Numbered from the stretch's first letter, positions 43,076-52,727 are shown. The stretch: 64,000 bases of DNA from Spirosoma aureum (GCF_011604685.1 NZ_CP050063.1:5986001-6050000), one strand, 5' to 3'. Notes: generated by a model from the sequence alone, not told the origin. Made by a program: numbers and translations.

Positions 43076-45838
43076 TCAGGCATTTACTGACGTTTTTCTG
43101 TACTCAGAGGGCGTCTTTTGCGTATGCTGCTTAAAGAAGGTCGTAAAATAGGCAGGCGAACTGAACCCTGTTTCATAGGCAATTTCGGCCATTGGCTTAG
43201 TTGTTTCTTTCAGCAGATACCTGGCTTTCCGCAGGCGGATTTCAGCCAGGTAATCAATAACGTTCATGTCGAGCAAAGCCTGCACTTTCCGGTACAACTG
43301 CACGCGGGAAAGACCCATATCACGGCTTAATTTTTCAACACCAAAAGCCGGATCCGTTAGATTCTGTTCAATTAAGGCCGTTAGCTCATTCAGAAACTTC
43401 TTATCCTGACGATTGCCAGAGCCCGAATTAGAGAGGAAATCAGAGGCATAACGCCGTTGCCATTTTTCGCGGTTGGCGAGTATGGTGCGCAGCGTTTCGA
43501 GCAGATAGGTTGTGTTGAATGGTTTCGTGATATACGCGTCGGCTCCGGCCCGGGTACCTTCTATCCGTTGTTCCATTTGTCCTTTCGCTGTTAGCAGAAT
43601 AACGGGAATATGCGATGTGCGCAGGTCGGCTTTAACCCGCTGGGTTAGTTGTAAACCATCCATTCCGGGAAGCATAATATCGCTGATGATCAGGTCTGGA
43701 ATTGTTTCGAGAGTACGCTCCCACCCTTTTTCACCTGTGCTCTCGGCAATAATGTCGAATTCACTATCCAGGCGGGTGGCCAGAAAAGTACGCAGATCAT
43801 CGTTATCCTCAACAACCAGCAGTGTGCCCCCCTGTTTCCCCGAAAGGGTTATCGGTTCTGAAACTTCTTCTCCGTCTTCCATGTCGGCCAGTGTCCGTTG
43901 CCGGGCCGATGAACCAGACACTTCCACACCACGACTTACCGGACCATCCATTTCTTCGGGGGCCAGATGCTGATTACCCAATGGCAGAAGAATTGTAAAT
44001 ATGGTTCCTTTACCCGGCTCAGACTGCACACCAATATCGCCCTGATGCAGTTGAATAAACTCCATCGATAAAGCCAGGCCAAGTCCCTTCGACAGATTGA
44101 ACGGTCGGGTTCCACTAAAAAACAGATCAAAGGCATGGGCCTGCTCATCGGGCGTCATTCCTTCACCGTTGTCCTCCACCTGAATTCTTACCTGATTGTC
44201 AACTACATCCAGACGCAGGTGAATCAAGCCACCTCTAGGTGTGTATTTGAACGCATTCGACAGTAAGTTAACAATCACTTTGTCCAGTTTTTCGCCATCA
44301 AACCAAACCGGCAAACTGGATTTTGATGGTATAAACTGAAGGTCGATCCGCTGTTTTTCAGCCTTTTGTTTAAAATCCTGAACAATGTCCTGAATGAAGG
44401 CGATAATATTCTGCTCTGACGCGTGGAGTCGTTGCTTGCCCGCGTCAGTTTTGCGCAGATCGAGCATTTGATCAACCAGCCGCAAAAGTCGGTACGCGTT
44501 TTTCTGTACGAGTGATAAATTACTTTTCAGATCGTGCGTACTGACGTTTTTCTTGCCTAACAAATCCTCTGTGGGTGTCAGTATGAGGCTGAGTGGCGTA
44601 TTAAATTCGTGGGAGATGTACGAGTAGAACCGGAGTTTTTCTTCGGTAGCCAGCCGAGCCTGCTGCGATACGGCTTCAATTTTGTCTTTCTGGTCAAGAA
44701 TCTCCTGATTCTGCTTTTCAAGCGTTTGATAGGCCGTCTGTTTAGACCGGAATAAATAGAGTGCCCAGCTACCCAGCACAATAACGACCATCAGGCTGGC
44801 CAGGGTAAAATACAGCGTGTTCTTCTGGGATGAGTAGGTTTGGGTCAGTTCATCGATACGCTGGCTTTGCTTTTCAATATCATGCTGCTGTTCAATCACC
44901 TTCTCGTTCTGGAGTTTCATAATCCTGACGTTCGACGAATCGATCAGTGTAATCGGCAATCTGTTTTCGCGTTTGAAGGGTTGTTTCTGTAGAATAGCCA
45001 TAGCCGTTCGGATGGCCTCCTTGCCGCCGGTCGGGTAAAGAACAGTAGCACTCAAAATACCCCGGTCCACAAGGTCAATTCCTTCATTTTTACCGGGTAG
45101 CCCATCAACACCAATGACGTTAACGCGTTGCGCCAGCCCGAGTTGCTGGCAGACCCGATGGGCTTTCAATGCTGTTCGGTCATTCTGCGCAAAAATGAGT
45201 TGTATCGACGGCTGAGACTTTAGTAAATGGGTTAATTTTTCGGCGAACGACTGTTTATCCCAATCGCCTTCCAGCTTGGCGACCAATCGAATGCCCGAAT
45301 ACTTACTGATTGCTTCCATAAAGCCGCGATGTCGGTCAATATCGGCCGATGAACCCGGTGATTCGCCAATTTCGACTACATCCCCCGCCCCTTTCAAGAG
45401 CGAATTGGCGTGTATTCCGGCCGTTCGGCCCACCTCTACGTTGTCGGCTCCTACATAAGCGGTGTACTGATCAGAGGCTGTTCGACGGTCAAGCACGATG
45501 ACAGGAATTCCCTGTTGATACGCTTTTTCGACAATCGGCGTAATGGGCAAAGCTGCATTCGGCGAAACGATGAGCAGGTCGACCTGTTGATTGATCAGTT
45601 CCTGAATCTGCTCAACTTGCCGGGCACTTTGTCCACCAGCATCTTTCACGATAAAATAAATCTGGGGATCAAACGCTAATTCCTGATTCATGCTTTCCAG
45701 CATGGTTTTACGCCAGGTGTCGGCTCCGGTTCGTTGCGAAAAACCAATTCGATAAGTCTTGTCTTTGGTGGTTGAAGTGCAGGCTCCCGTTAATTGCCCC
45801 AGCAGGGCAATGACACAAAGTCTTGTAAGTAAAGACAT
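43076..45838 (-). CDS. Hybrid two-component sensor with periplasmic sugar-binding domain (HTCS)
   Basis: The ATG at 45838 follows GAGGGGG and starts a clean signal sequence; an ATG at 45895 would add 19 residues. In the 920-residue form: N-terminal signal with a possible lipidated Cys, a type-1 periplasmic-binding-protein domain (about 25-300, TYRIGFSQRTGADTWR, VSPNAALP, GVDGLPGKNEGID), one transmembrane helix (about 342-362), HisKA with His410 (SYISHEFNTPLS), HATPase (NLLSNAFKYTP, DNGEGM), a receiver with Asp720 (ISDIMLPGMDG), and an AraC-type HTH (about 815-918). Family knowledge: the Bacteroides fructan regulator BT1754 has this layout and binds fructose. It is therefore the likely sensor for the fructan operon and perhaps the second SusC/D pair. 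Confidence 0.92.
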   Translation of the reverse strand: MSLLTRLCVIALLGQLTGACTSTTKDKTYRIGFSQRTGADTWRKTMLESMNQELAFDPQIYFIVKDAGGQSARQVEQIQELINQQVDLLIVSPNAALPITPIVEKAYQQGIPVIVLDRRTASDQYTAYVGADNVEVGRTAGIHANSLLKGAGDVVEIGESPGSSADIDRHRGFMEAISKYSGIRLVAKLEGDWDKQSFAEKLTHLLKSQPSIQLIFAQNDRTALKAHRVCQQLGLAQRVNVIGVDGLPGKNEGIDLVDRGILSATVLYPTGGKEAIRTAMAILQKQPFKRENRLPITLIDSSNVRIMKLQNEKVIEQQHDIEKQSQRIDELTQTYSSQKNTLYFTLASLMVVIVLGSWALYLFRSKQTAYQTLEKQNQEILDQKDKIEAVSQQARLATEEKLRFYSYISHEFNTPLSLILTPTEDLLGKKNVSTHDLKSNLSLVQKNAYRLLRLVDQMLDLRKTDAGKQRLHASEQNIIAFIQDIVQDFKQKAEKQRIDLQFIPSKSSLPVWFDGEKLDKVIVNLLSNAFKYTPRGGLIHLRLDVVDNQVRIQVEDNGEGMTPDEQAHAFDLFFSGTRPFNLSKGLGLALSMEFIQLHQGDIGVQSEPGKGTIFTILLPLGNQHLAPEEMDGPVSRGVEVSGSSARQRTLADMEDGEEVSEPITLSGKQGGTLLVVEDNDDLRTFLATRLDSEFDIIAESTGEKGWERTLETIPDLIISDIMLPGMDGLQLTQRVKADLRTSHIPVILLTAKGQMEQRIEGTRAGADAYITKPFNTTYLLETLRTILANREKWQRRYASDFLSNSGSGNRQDKKFLNELTALIEQNLTDPAFGVEKLSRDMGLSRVQLYRKVQALLDMNVIDYLAEIRLRKARYLLKETTKPMAEIAYETGFSSPAYFTTFFKQHTQKTPSEYRKTSVNA

Positions 45839-46211
45839 GTACCCCCTCAGAAAAGATGAAACAAAAGTTGTCGACGAACGGACAGGGTTAGTCATGAGAG
45901 AGGCACAGATTTCCTGTATTGAACAAAGATAATGTATAAGATTTTGAGCACAAAATGAATAAATATTGCGATTATAGACGTGAAGTTCGATCGCTTGACT
46001 AGTGCCAAAAATACAAAAGCTCCCCCAATACTGAGAGAGCTTTGTACTACTAACAACTGTTGGGAATTTAGAGTCTGCCCTGCTGTTGTTTAGTTGGATA
46101 ACCCGAATTTATAGTTTCATTCGGGTTGTTTAAGGATTCCAGTCAGATCTGGCAGGTATAAAATCCCTGTTTCCCTACCAGATCTGACTGGAATTTCGAT
46201 TGTGTGTTTTC
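45839..46211 (-). other. Intercistronic region between second susD and the sensor (373 bp)
   Basis: No gene is seen. The region holds three successive hairpins after the susD stop: the 17-base perfect repeat at 46136-46194, AACCCGAAT / ATTCGGGTT at about 46101-46128, and AAAGCTC / GAGCTTT at 46016-46043. The remaining bases, up to 45838, should include the sensor's promoter. Confidence 0.5.
46136..46194. repeat. Perfect 17-base inverted repeat after second susD
   Basis: The arms ATTCCAGTCAGATCTGG (46136-46152) and its exact complement (46178-46194) surround a 25-base loop. It begins 17 bases after the susD stop codon. No T-run follows, so it is not a canonical terminator. It recalls the long hairpin after the first susD, but its sequence is different. 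Confidence 0.75.
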
Positions 46212-47774
46212 CTATGCTCCTGGGTAGCCTGGATTCTGTGGCCGGAGGTTAGGGTTGTTCAACAGCTCCTGTTTGCCAATTGGGAACAGGAGGTGTTTTT
46301 CCTGCAACGCCTGTTTCGAACTCTGGTTAATGTGACCTACGAAAGCGTCGAATCCGTTGGTGGTTTCGTTGTACACTTTCCGTAGACGAACCATATCGAA
46401 CCAGGTAATCTGCTCGTAGCACAGTTCATGCCAGCGTTCCCGCAAAACGGCATCCCGGAAGGTAGCCTGCGAATAGGTACCCAGTGCAGGCGTTGTCAAT
46501 CCGGCACGATCCCGAATGCGTTTGAAAGCATCGTAAGCGGCCTGCGTTGGTGCGCCCAATTCATTCTGCGCTTCGGCATACATCAGCAACACTTCGGCAT
46601 AACGAATCTGCGGTACGTTCAGGTTGTTAAGACGCGATCCAGCGACTCCTGCTGTACCGGCAGATGTCCGGTTGAAGTGTTTGAAAATGTAAGGACCACC
46701 CAGATCGAACGGAGCACCATTACCATTGGTAAAATAAGTGGTATAGAAATACCCCTGATCTTTAGCCCTCAAATCGCCCGTTTCGTAGGATTTATAAAAG
46801 GATAAAGTAGGAACTGTGCTGCCCGTACCGGACGGACCGTTATACGTAACCGGCTTAAAGTTCGGAAACATATTATCCATTGGATTACCGGCTACCAGCG
46901 TGTTGTATTGAAGCATAAACAAATGCTCAACGCGGTTTTTGGTGCTTTCCTTATGAACATCCTCGTAGTTCGTAAACAGGTTGATGGTCGTCGGATTAGC
47001 ATTCGAATACGTAATGATTTCAAACGCCTTATCAGCCGCCAGTTTGTAGTACGCTGCTCCTTTGTTCAGGGGTTGACCGGCCATAGTCAGGTATACCCGA
47101 GCCAGTTGAGCCTTTACCGCGGCCAGGTTGGCACGACCACTTACATCCATCCAGGCTAAACCTGCCGATTCGGCTGCTGTCAGATCCTCTACAATCAATT
47201 TATAGATATCTTCCTGAGGGGACCGCTTCGGATAAAAGTCTTCGGAAGTTGCCGATTGTGGTTTAACAATCAGTGGAGCATCGCCCCAAAGACGAACGAT
47301 GTTGAAATAAGCCGTTGCCCGCAGGAATCGTGCTTCGCCCAGGATTTTGGTTTTCAGAGCGGCATCCATTGGCGTGATGCCCGGCACTTTATCAAGCGCC
47401 TGATTGGCCTGCGCAACGACACGATACCAGCCATTCCAATAGTTAACGATGTGCTGAGTGTTGCCATCATAGACTAACCCATACAGATTATTCAAGTCGG
47501 AGTTCTGCGCCGTTTCCGTTGTGGATGTCCCCGTAGGTGCTTCCAGCATTTGCCAGTTCGATGAAAAAATACCGGAACCGTCACCCATAAACCGCAGGTT
47601 ATCATACACAGCGGCCAGGGCTGCTTCGGCGTGGTCAGGAATGGTATAGAAATTATCTGGTGTCAGGTTCGATGGAGCCTGCTCGACCAGAAAATCTTTA
47701 CAACCAACAGGGCCAAGTAGTATTGCTCCGCCGAGTAACACTTTGCCTATTTGTTTTGCTACTATATGCTTCAT
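46212..47774 (-). CDS. SusD/RagB-family lipoprotein (second pair)
   Basis: A 520-residue lipoprotein with signal MKHIVAKQIGKVLLGG and lipobox GPVGCKDF (Cys at about residue 25). The SusD N-terminus (FLVEQAPSNLTPDNFYT, HAEAALAAVYDNL) and the C-terminal block (YAEVLLMYAEAQNELG, AFKRIRDRAG, LRERWHELCYEQITWFDMVRL) are intact. It should bind a glycan at the surface for the SusC barrel 30 bases upstream. No hydrolase gene accompanies this pair, so its ligand cannot be read from context. Location beside the fructan-type sensor suggests a related sugar. Confidence 0.93.
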   Translation of the reverse strand: MKHIVAKQIGKVLLGGAILLGPVGCKDFLVEQAPSNLTPDNFYTIPDHAEAALAAVYDNLRFMGDGSGIFSSNWQMLEAPTGTSTTETAQNSDLNNLYGLVYDGNTQHIVNYWNGWYRVVAQANQALDKVPGITPMDAALKTKILGEARFLRATAYFNIVRLWGDAPLIVKPQSATSEDFYPKRSPQEDIYKLIVEDLTAAESAGLAWMDVSGRANLAAVKAQLARVYLTMAGQPLNKGAAYYKLAADKAFEIITYSNANPTTINLFTNYEDVHKESTKNRVEHLFMLQYNTLVAGNPMDNMFPNFKPVTYNGPSGTGSTVPTLSFYKSYETGDLRAKDQGYFYTTYFTNGNGAPFDLGGPYIFKHFNRTSAGTAGVAGSRLNNLNVPQIRYAEVLLMYAEAQNELGAPTQAAYDAFKRIRDRAGLTTPALGTYSQATFRDAVLRERWHELCYEQITWFDMVRLRKVYNETTNGFDAFVGHINQSSKQALQEKHLLFPIGKQELLNNPNLRPQNPGYPGA

Positions 47775-47804
47775 TGCGAATTTCTTTTAATACGGTTAAA
47801 TGGG

Positions 47805-50800
47805 TTATAGGCCAATCTGCAGGCCTACCATATACGTAGTTGGCTTGGGATAATTGTGCCAGATCTCACCCTGTGAGAAGGCGCTATTATCATTATTCTG
47901 GTTGGTAGGTGTTACTTCAGGATCACCGATGATTTTATCCGATACCTTCAGGAAGAAATTCTGTGCCGACGCATAGATTCTGAGCCGGTTTAATTTGATC
48001 CGATTGGTTAATTCTGCCGGGAATGTATACCCTAACAACAGGTTTTTACCTCGCAGAAACGAACCATCATAAATCCAGTGACTATCAACGTTGGTTACGT
48101 ATCCTGCCCGTGTCTCCCGGATTTCAGCAATAGGCGTGTTCTGATTCGTTGGTGTCCAGGCATTCAGGACACTTTTGTAGCTGTTGGCAATCGAAACACG
48201 GTCTTCGCTGGGGTGGAAATTCATCATCATTACGTCGTTACCGCCCGAGAATTGAAGTTCGAGTGTCAGGTCAAGATTCCGATATTTCCAGGTATTGGTA
48301 AAGGCGCCCCAGAATTTTGGGCTACCATTGCCAATGATACTCCGGTCAGCGTCGGTAATGGCTTTATCACCATTTACATCCAGATATTTCAGATCACCTG
48401 GGAGAATCGTCAAACCATTCCGATAGCTCGTGAATTTAGCCGCTTCCTCCCGTTCGGCTTCGCTCCAGGTACCCAAACGGGTAAGTCCCCAGAATGAACC
48501 AACCGGCTCACCGATGCGAATGATGTTGGTCTGGTTAATAAAGTTGGGGCCACCTACACCGAAAATATCGGATGGTGTTGCCAGCGAGAGCACTTTGTTT
48601 CGGTTGAACGAAATATTGAACGTGCTATTCCAGGTGAATCCGCCCCGGTCAATATTAACCGAGTTGATACCAAACTCGAAACCCCGGTTCTCCATCGAAC
48701 CTACATTCCGACGGATCGTTGCATAGCCGCTTGTACGTGGCACAGGTGCATCCAGCAGCATATCGGTTGTCAGCCGGTAGTAATAATCGGCTTCAATGTT
48801 AAGGCGACCTTTAAACAAGCCTATTTCAAGCCCAGCATCCGTCTGAGCTGTTTTTTCCCAGCGCAAATCCGGGTTCGCCAGGCGATTGATGCCCGTACCA
48901 CCCGTTCGAGCCTCGTTATAAATAGTCGAATAGTTAGAACTGAGCAGCGAGAGAGACGAGTAAGGCGGAATTTCAGAGTTACCCGTCAAGCCGTAGCTGG
49001 TACGTACTTTCAGGTTAGAAATTATTGGATTGCCCTTCAGGAAGCTCTCTTCCGAAACACGCCAGGCTACAGCCGCTGATGGGAAGAACGCGAATTTGTG
49101 GTTTTCCCCAAACTTAGATGAACCATCTGCCCGACCGGTAAAAGTCACCAGATACTTATCCATCAGGTTGTAGTTGATACGTCCGAAGTAGGAGTTAAAC
49201 GCACTTCGGTCAGCAAACGAGCTTACAGTAGGCTGCGTACTACCGGCCCCTAAGTTATTGAAGGTAAAGTAATCCGTTGCAAAGTTCCGAACACTGGCCC
49301 CCATGCCAAATCGATTTGTTGCCTGCCATGAAATACCCACCAGGGCAGTAATGGCGTTCTTCTCATTGATTTGCTTGTTATAGGTCAGGTAGTTTTCTAA
49401 CGACCAGAACGTAGTACGGTTATTGTTGGTCTGTGCAGTACCATTCGCGCCAATATCCAAGGTGCGGGTCTGCGACTGATCAATTTCCTGCGTCTGAATA
49501 TTTGCTCCTACAACCGTCTTCATTTCCAGCCCTTTCGCCAATGTAATATTGGTGTATAAGCTTCCGATGCTCGTTTGTGTATTCTGGATGTATTTACGAT
49601 CCATGAGACGGTGAACTGAACTCATCGTACCTTCCGCAGACGGATAATCCCGGTTTTCAGCGTACTTACCATCGGCATACTTCACAGGAAGAAAAGGAAA
49701 ATCTTCCACGATTTGCCGGGCTACGGCATCATTGATATCGACCAGATTCTCTGTCTGATTGTTATAGCTCAGCGTACCACCGATTTTCAACCATGTTTTC
49801 ACCTGATCGTCAATCGTAAACCGTCCCGAATAGCGCTTCAAATAAGAGGTTTTGATCAGACCTTCATCATCCCGATAGCCTACTGACACGGCATACTGTG
49901 TACGCTCATTACCGCCACTAAACCCTAACTGGTGATTTTGTGAAAGCTTGTTCTGCGAAGACTCTTTGAACCAGTCGGTATCATACAATGGATTGAGGTT
50001 AGCATCAAAAACGCCCGGATGTGCTGCACTAAAGGCAGTCCGTCTAACTTTCGGATCCAGGAACGTCCATTTACCAGCTGCCCAGCCGACGGGATCATAT
50101 TTAGCCATGTTGGCATAGGCTAGATCTTCCGTTGCCAGATATTCTTTGGCATTCAGTACCTGAGGTCTGTTCGGACCAATGGTATTCACGCTGAACTGGC
50201 CATCATACGTAACACGTCCTTCACCGGCTTTCCCCTTCCGGGTCTGCACCAGAATAACACCATTGGCACCTCTGGCTCCATAGATCGCGGTAGACGAAGC
50301 ATCTTTCAACACTTCAACCGAGACGATGTCGCTGGGGTTAATGTAATCAATTGGGTTACTGAACTGATCGCCCGTACTCTGTGGCAGCATAACTCCGTCT
50401 ACCACATATAAAGGGTTGTTCGACGAGTTGATCGAACTGAAACCCCGAATCCGGATGGTAGTCCGTCCGCCAGGCCGTCCCGAGTTGGTATTAACCTGCA
50501 CACCGGGCATACGACCCGACAATGCCTGGTTTAACGAAGGCGCAGGACGCTCAGCCAGCTGGGCTTCTTTGACACCAGCGACAGCCCCTGTTAAATCTGA
50601 TTTTTTGGTTGTACCATAACCAATAACGACGATTTCGTCGAGTACTTTACTGTCGGCTTTAAGCGAAATATCGATTGTCGCCTGAGCCCCCACGCGAACT
50701 TCCTGAGGCAGGTATCCAACAAACGAAAATACGATCGTAGCATCGCTATTGGGTACGTCGAGTTTATAACGACCATCAGAATCGGTAACGGTACCCCGCT

Positions 50801-51038
50801 GACTTCCTTTCACGACAATACTAACACCAGGCAGTGACGCATTATTCTCGTCGGTTACTCTACCCGATATCGTTCTGTCGACAAATTTGGTTGCTAAATG
50901 ATTTTTTGTTGATTTCCCCGAAGCGGGAACCGTTGCAGCGTAAGTGAGCGTAGAGCAGAAAAGAAAAAGGAAACATTGTGTAGAGGACAGCCTCAACATC
51001 CTCACAAGCCAGGCTTGCGGGCGTAAAAGTTTTTGCAT
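47805..51038 (-). CDS. SusC/RagA-family TonB-linked outer-membrane transporter (second pair)
   Basis: A 1077-residue transporter. A long basic N-terminus precedes the hydrophobic signal (about 14-35, FLFLFCSTLTYAA). ATGs at 51038 and 50999 are both possible starts; the first is kept. The carboxypeptidase-like domain (about 55-135, ISGRVTDENNASLPGVSIVV), plug domain (VIGYGTTKKSDLTGAVAGV, IRIRGFSSINSSNNPLYVVD) and barrel follow, ending TYMVGLQIGL. It imports a glycan or related ligand with the SusD partner 30 bases downstream. The stretch before the start is unusually AT-rich and probably holds the operon promoter. Confidence 0.93.
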   Translation of the reverse strand: MQKLLRPQAWLVRMLRLSSTQCFLFLFCSTLTYAATVPASGKSTKNHLATKFVDRTISGRVTDENNASLPGVSIVVKGSQRGTVTDSDGRYKLDVPNSDATIVFSFVGYLPQEVRVGAQATIDISLKADSKVLDEIVVIGYGTTKKSDLTGAVAGVKEAQLAERPAPSLNQALSGRMPGVQVNTNSGRPGGRTTIRIRGFSSINSSNNPLYVVDGVMLPQSTGDQFSNPIDYINPSDIVSVEVLKDASSTAIYGARGANGVILVQTRKGKAGEGRVTYDGQFSVNTIGPNRPQVLNAKEYLATEDLAYANMAKYDPVGWAAGKWTFLDPKVRRTAFSAAHPGVFDANLNPLYDTDWFKESSQNKLSQNHQLGFSGGNERTQYAVSVGYRDDEGLIKTSYLKRYSGRFTIDDQVKTWLKIGGTLSYNNQTENLVDINDAVARQIVEDFPFLPVKYADGKYAENRDYPSAEGTMSSVHRLMDRKYIQNTQTSIGSLYTNITLAKGLEMKTVVGANIQTQEIDQSQTRTLDIGANGTAQTNNNRTTFWSLENYLTYNKQINEKNAITALVGISWQATNRFGMGASVRNFATDYFTFNNLGAGSTQPTVSSFADRSAFNSYFGRINYNLMDKYLVTFTGRADGSSKFGENHKFAFFPSAAVAWRVSEESFLKGNPIISNLKVRTSYGLTGNSEIPPYSSLSLLSSNYSTIYNEARTGGTGINRLANPDLRWEKTAQTDAGLEIGLFKGRLNIEADYYYRLTTDMLLDAPVPRTSGYATIRRNVGSMENRGFEFGINSVNIDRGGFTWNSTFNISFNRNKVLSLATPSDIFGVGGPNFINQTNIIRIGEPVGSFWGLTRLGTWSEAEREEAAKFTSYRNGLTILPGDLKYLDVNGDKAITDADRSIIGNGSPKFWGAFTNTWKYRNLDLTLELQFSGGNDVMMMNFHPSEDRVSIANSYKSVLNAWTPTNQNTPIAEIRETRAGYVTNVDSHWIYDGSFLRGKNLLLGYTFPAELTNRIKLNRLRIYASAQNFFLKVSDKIIGDPEVTPTNQNNDNSAFSQGEIWHNYPKPTTYMVGLQIGL

Positions 51039-51504
51039 AAAGTTTTAGCCGCCGTAACGACTGTCTAGGTTTAAACAATAGAAGGAATACAGGGTATGCA
51101 GACTCTGCGGATAGAAATACTTATTTTATTTTAACTACTCATCTCTTATTAAAAATTTTTAATAAATTTTTAAGTCTGCTTTAACAAATGGGCCAAATAC
51201 AGAGATAATTACCTAATAAACAGACGCTTAACAATTATTAAAGTTTAAGCAATTAATTACGTCAACTTAGATGCGTACTATTCTATCTCATCATCAGCAA
51301 ATTCTATTTTTATGGCTTTCCGGGCAGATTGCTGTCTCCCTTCTTATCTATACTGAATAATGCTTACTACTATTTGCGGGCAACACAGCGTTACTCATTG
51401 ACTTCTAACTAGATTGGGGATACAGCTATACAATTTCGCCAACCAATCCAGACTAGTTAAACAGCCTGATTTGGTTGGCGAAATCCAAAAATTACTCGAT
51501 GCAA
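51039..51504. other. AT-rich region upstream of second susC, with a 14-base inverted repeat
   Basis: Strong AT skew at about 51110-51260 and no gene. At its right end a perfect inverted repeat, ATTTCGCCAACCAA (51433-51446) and TTGGTTGGCGAAAT (51471-51484), lies 20 bases after the stop of the YCII gene. It probably ends or stabilises that minus-strand transcript, though no T-run follows. The short frame at 51414-51632 overlaps the YCII gene antisense and is not supported. Confidence 0.45.
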
Positions 51505-51858
51505 TTAGGTCGTTGCCAAAACAGGCCTGGGCTGAACTTCTCTTACCTCAACCGTTCCGCCATAATCCAATACCGGACAAGCCCTGGCTAGCTCGACAGC
51601 TTCATCGATGGATGAAACAGCAATACGAATAATACTAACTACCCTGAAATCTGTATCAGCAATGAATCCCTGATCAACTTTTCGGTCTGACCCCGAAAGC
51701 ACAAATCCTGCCTGTGTGATAAGGCTGCTCCCTACAAAATACCCTTGTTCAGTCCAGAGCTGAATCAGTTTTCCCCACTTTTCGGTATTTATTCGTCGCT
51801 GTTCAGGGGCTAGGGTGGCGTTTGCACCAAATCTTACTAAAAAAACATACTCGTTCAT
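51505..51858 (-). CDS. YCII-related small protein
   Basis: A 117-residue protein of the YCII/DGPF ferredoxin-like group. The start EYVFLVRFG, the central helix EKWGKLIQLWTEQGYF and the end IDEAVELARACPVLDYGGTVEVREV are diagnostic and align with the DGPF protein at 18909. The DGPF tetrad itself is replaced (QGFIADTDFRVVSI region), so it is a diverged member. The AraC regulator at 51954 lies upstream on the same strand, 95 bases away, and probably controls or accompanies it. Biochemical role unknown. Confidence 0.8.
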   Translation of the reverse strand: MNEYVFLVRFGANATLAPEQRRINTEKWGKLIQLWTEQGYFVGSSLITQAGFVLSGSDRKVDQGFIADTDFRVVSIIRIAVSSIDEAVELARACPVLDYGGTVEVREVQPRPVLATT

Positions 51859-51953
51859 CGTTGTTCTAGTTTTGTCTCTGTCAACTTGTTAGTCACTTGA
51901 CTGATACAAAACTAGGTTGTTGAAAAAGCGGGGAATTGTAAAAAATCATTGAT

Positions 51954-52727
51954 TTACCAATACGGGCCAGCGGCAAAGAAATGGTGTGGAGTTTGTCCGG
52001 TAAAGGATTTGAAATCTTTTATAAAATGCGCCTGATCGAAATAACCGGCCAGATAGGCGGCTTCTGTCAGGTTTTCCTGCTCTGAATGGTCAGCAATTAA
52101 GCTCCTCAACCGAATGATTGACGAAAACTGCTTGGGCGAAGTACCTATAACCCGCCGAAACCTTTTTTCAAAAGGGTCGCGGCTAATGGGCAGGTTAGTG
52201 ATGAGGTCTTTTATTCGTATGACTCCATGGGCCCGTTTAATTTCGTTAATGGCCGTATCGACAAGCTTATCGGCTACTGGTTCTTGGACTCTTGCAAGCA
52301 GGAATTGTTCAATAATGGTAATCCGGTGTCGATTGCTTACTGCTTCGGCCAGGCGCTCTTCCAGTTCATCGACAGTGCTACGAGGAATGAGATCGTCAAG
52401 GGCTACACTCAGGCCAAACAACTCATGGAGCGGTTCCTTAAATAAGACAGCGGCACCACCCTCCTGGAAAATAACAAGTAGCGTAGCCGTTTCTTTTGAA
52501 TAGTCTAACAAACGGTGGGACTTCCTTAATCCTGTGATCGTTGACACAGACAAAGACGTTTCAATGCCTTTCTCTGCATAGCTCACGCTGCCCTTAATCT
52601 TGAAAGCCATTACGATTGATGTTCCGGGCAATATCCGGTTGACCATGCCATTTTCGCTTTCAATAATCAGAAACGTCTTAATGAATGGCTTTAATCGATC
52701 AATAGGAAGAAATTGCTCCGTCTTCAT
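51954..52727 (-). CDS. AraC-family transcriptional regulator
   Basis: A 257-residue regulator. The N-terminal half (about 1-140) is a cupin-like ligand/dimer domain of the DUF6597 kind (FLPIDRLKPFIKTFLIIESEN, RILPGTSIVMAFKIKG). The C-terminal AraC HTH pair is at about 155-250, with helix two in NLTEAAYLAGYFDQAHFIKDF and the ending TGQTPHHFF. It is of the type usually encoded next to small enzymes or DGPF/YCII proteins, as here. Target and ligand are unknown. No start competes with the ATG at 52727. Confidence 0.88.
   Translation of the reverse strand: MKTEQFLPIDRLKPFIKTFLIIESENGMVNRILPGTSIVMAFKIKGSVSYAEKGIETSLSVSTITGLRKSHRLLDYSKETATLLVIFQEGGAAVLFKEPLHELFGLSVALDDLIPRSTVDELEERLAEAVSNRHRITIIEQFLLARVQEPVADKLVDTAINEIKRAHGVIRIKDLITNLPISRDPFEKRFRRVIGTSPKQFSSIIRLRSLIADHSEQENLTEAAYLAGYFDQAHFIKDFKSFTGQTPHHFFAAGPYW

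Noticed and set aside
51414..51632. 72-codon plus-strand frame
   Set aside because: It overlaps the YCII gene antisense, and its first part is a palindrome.
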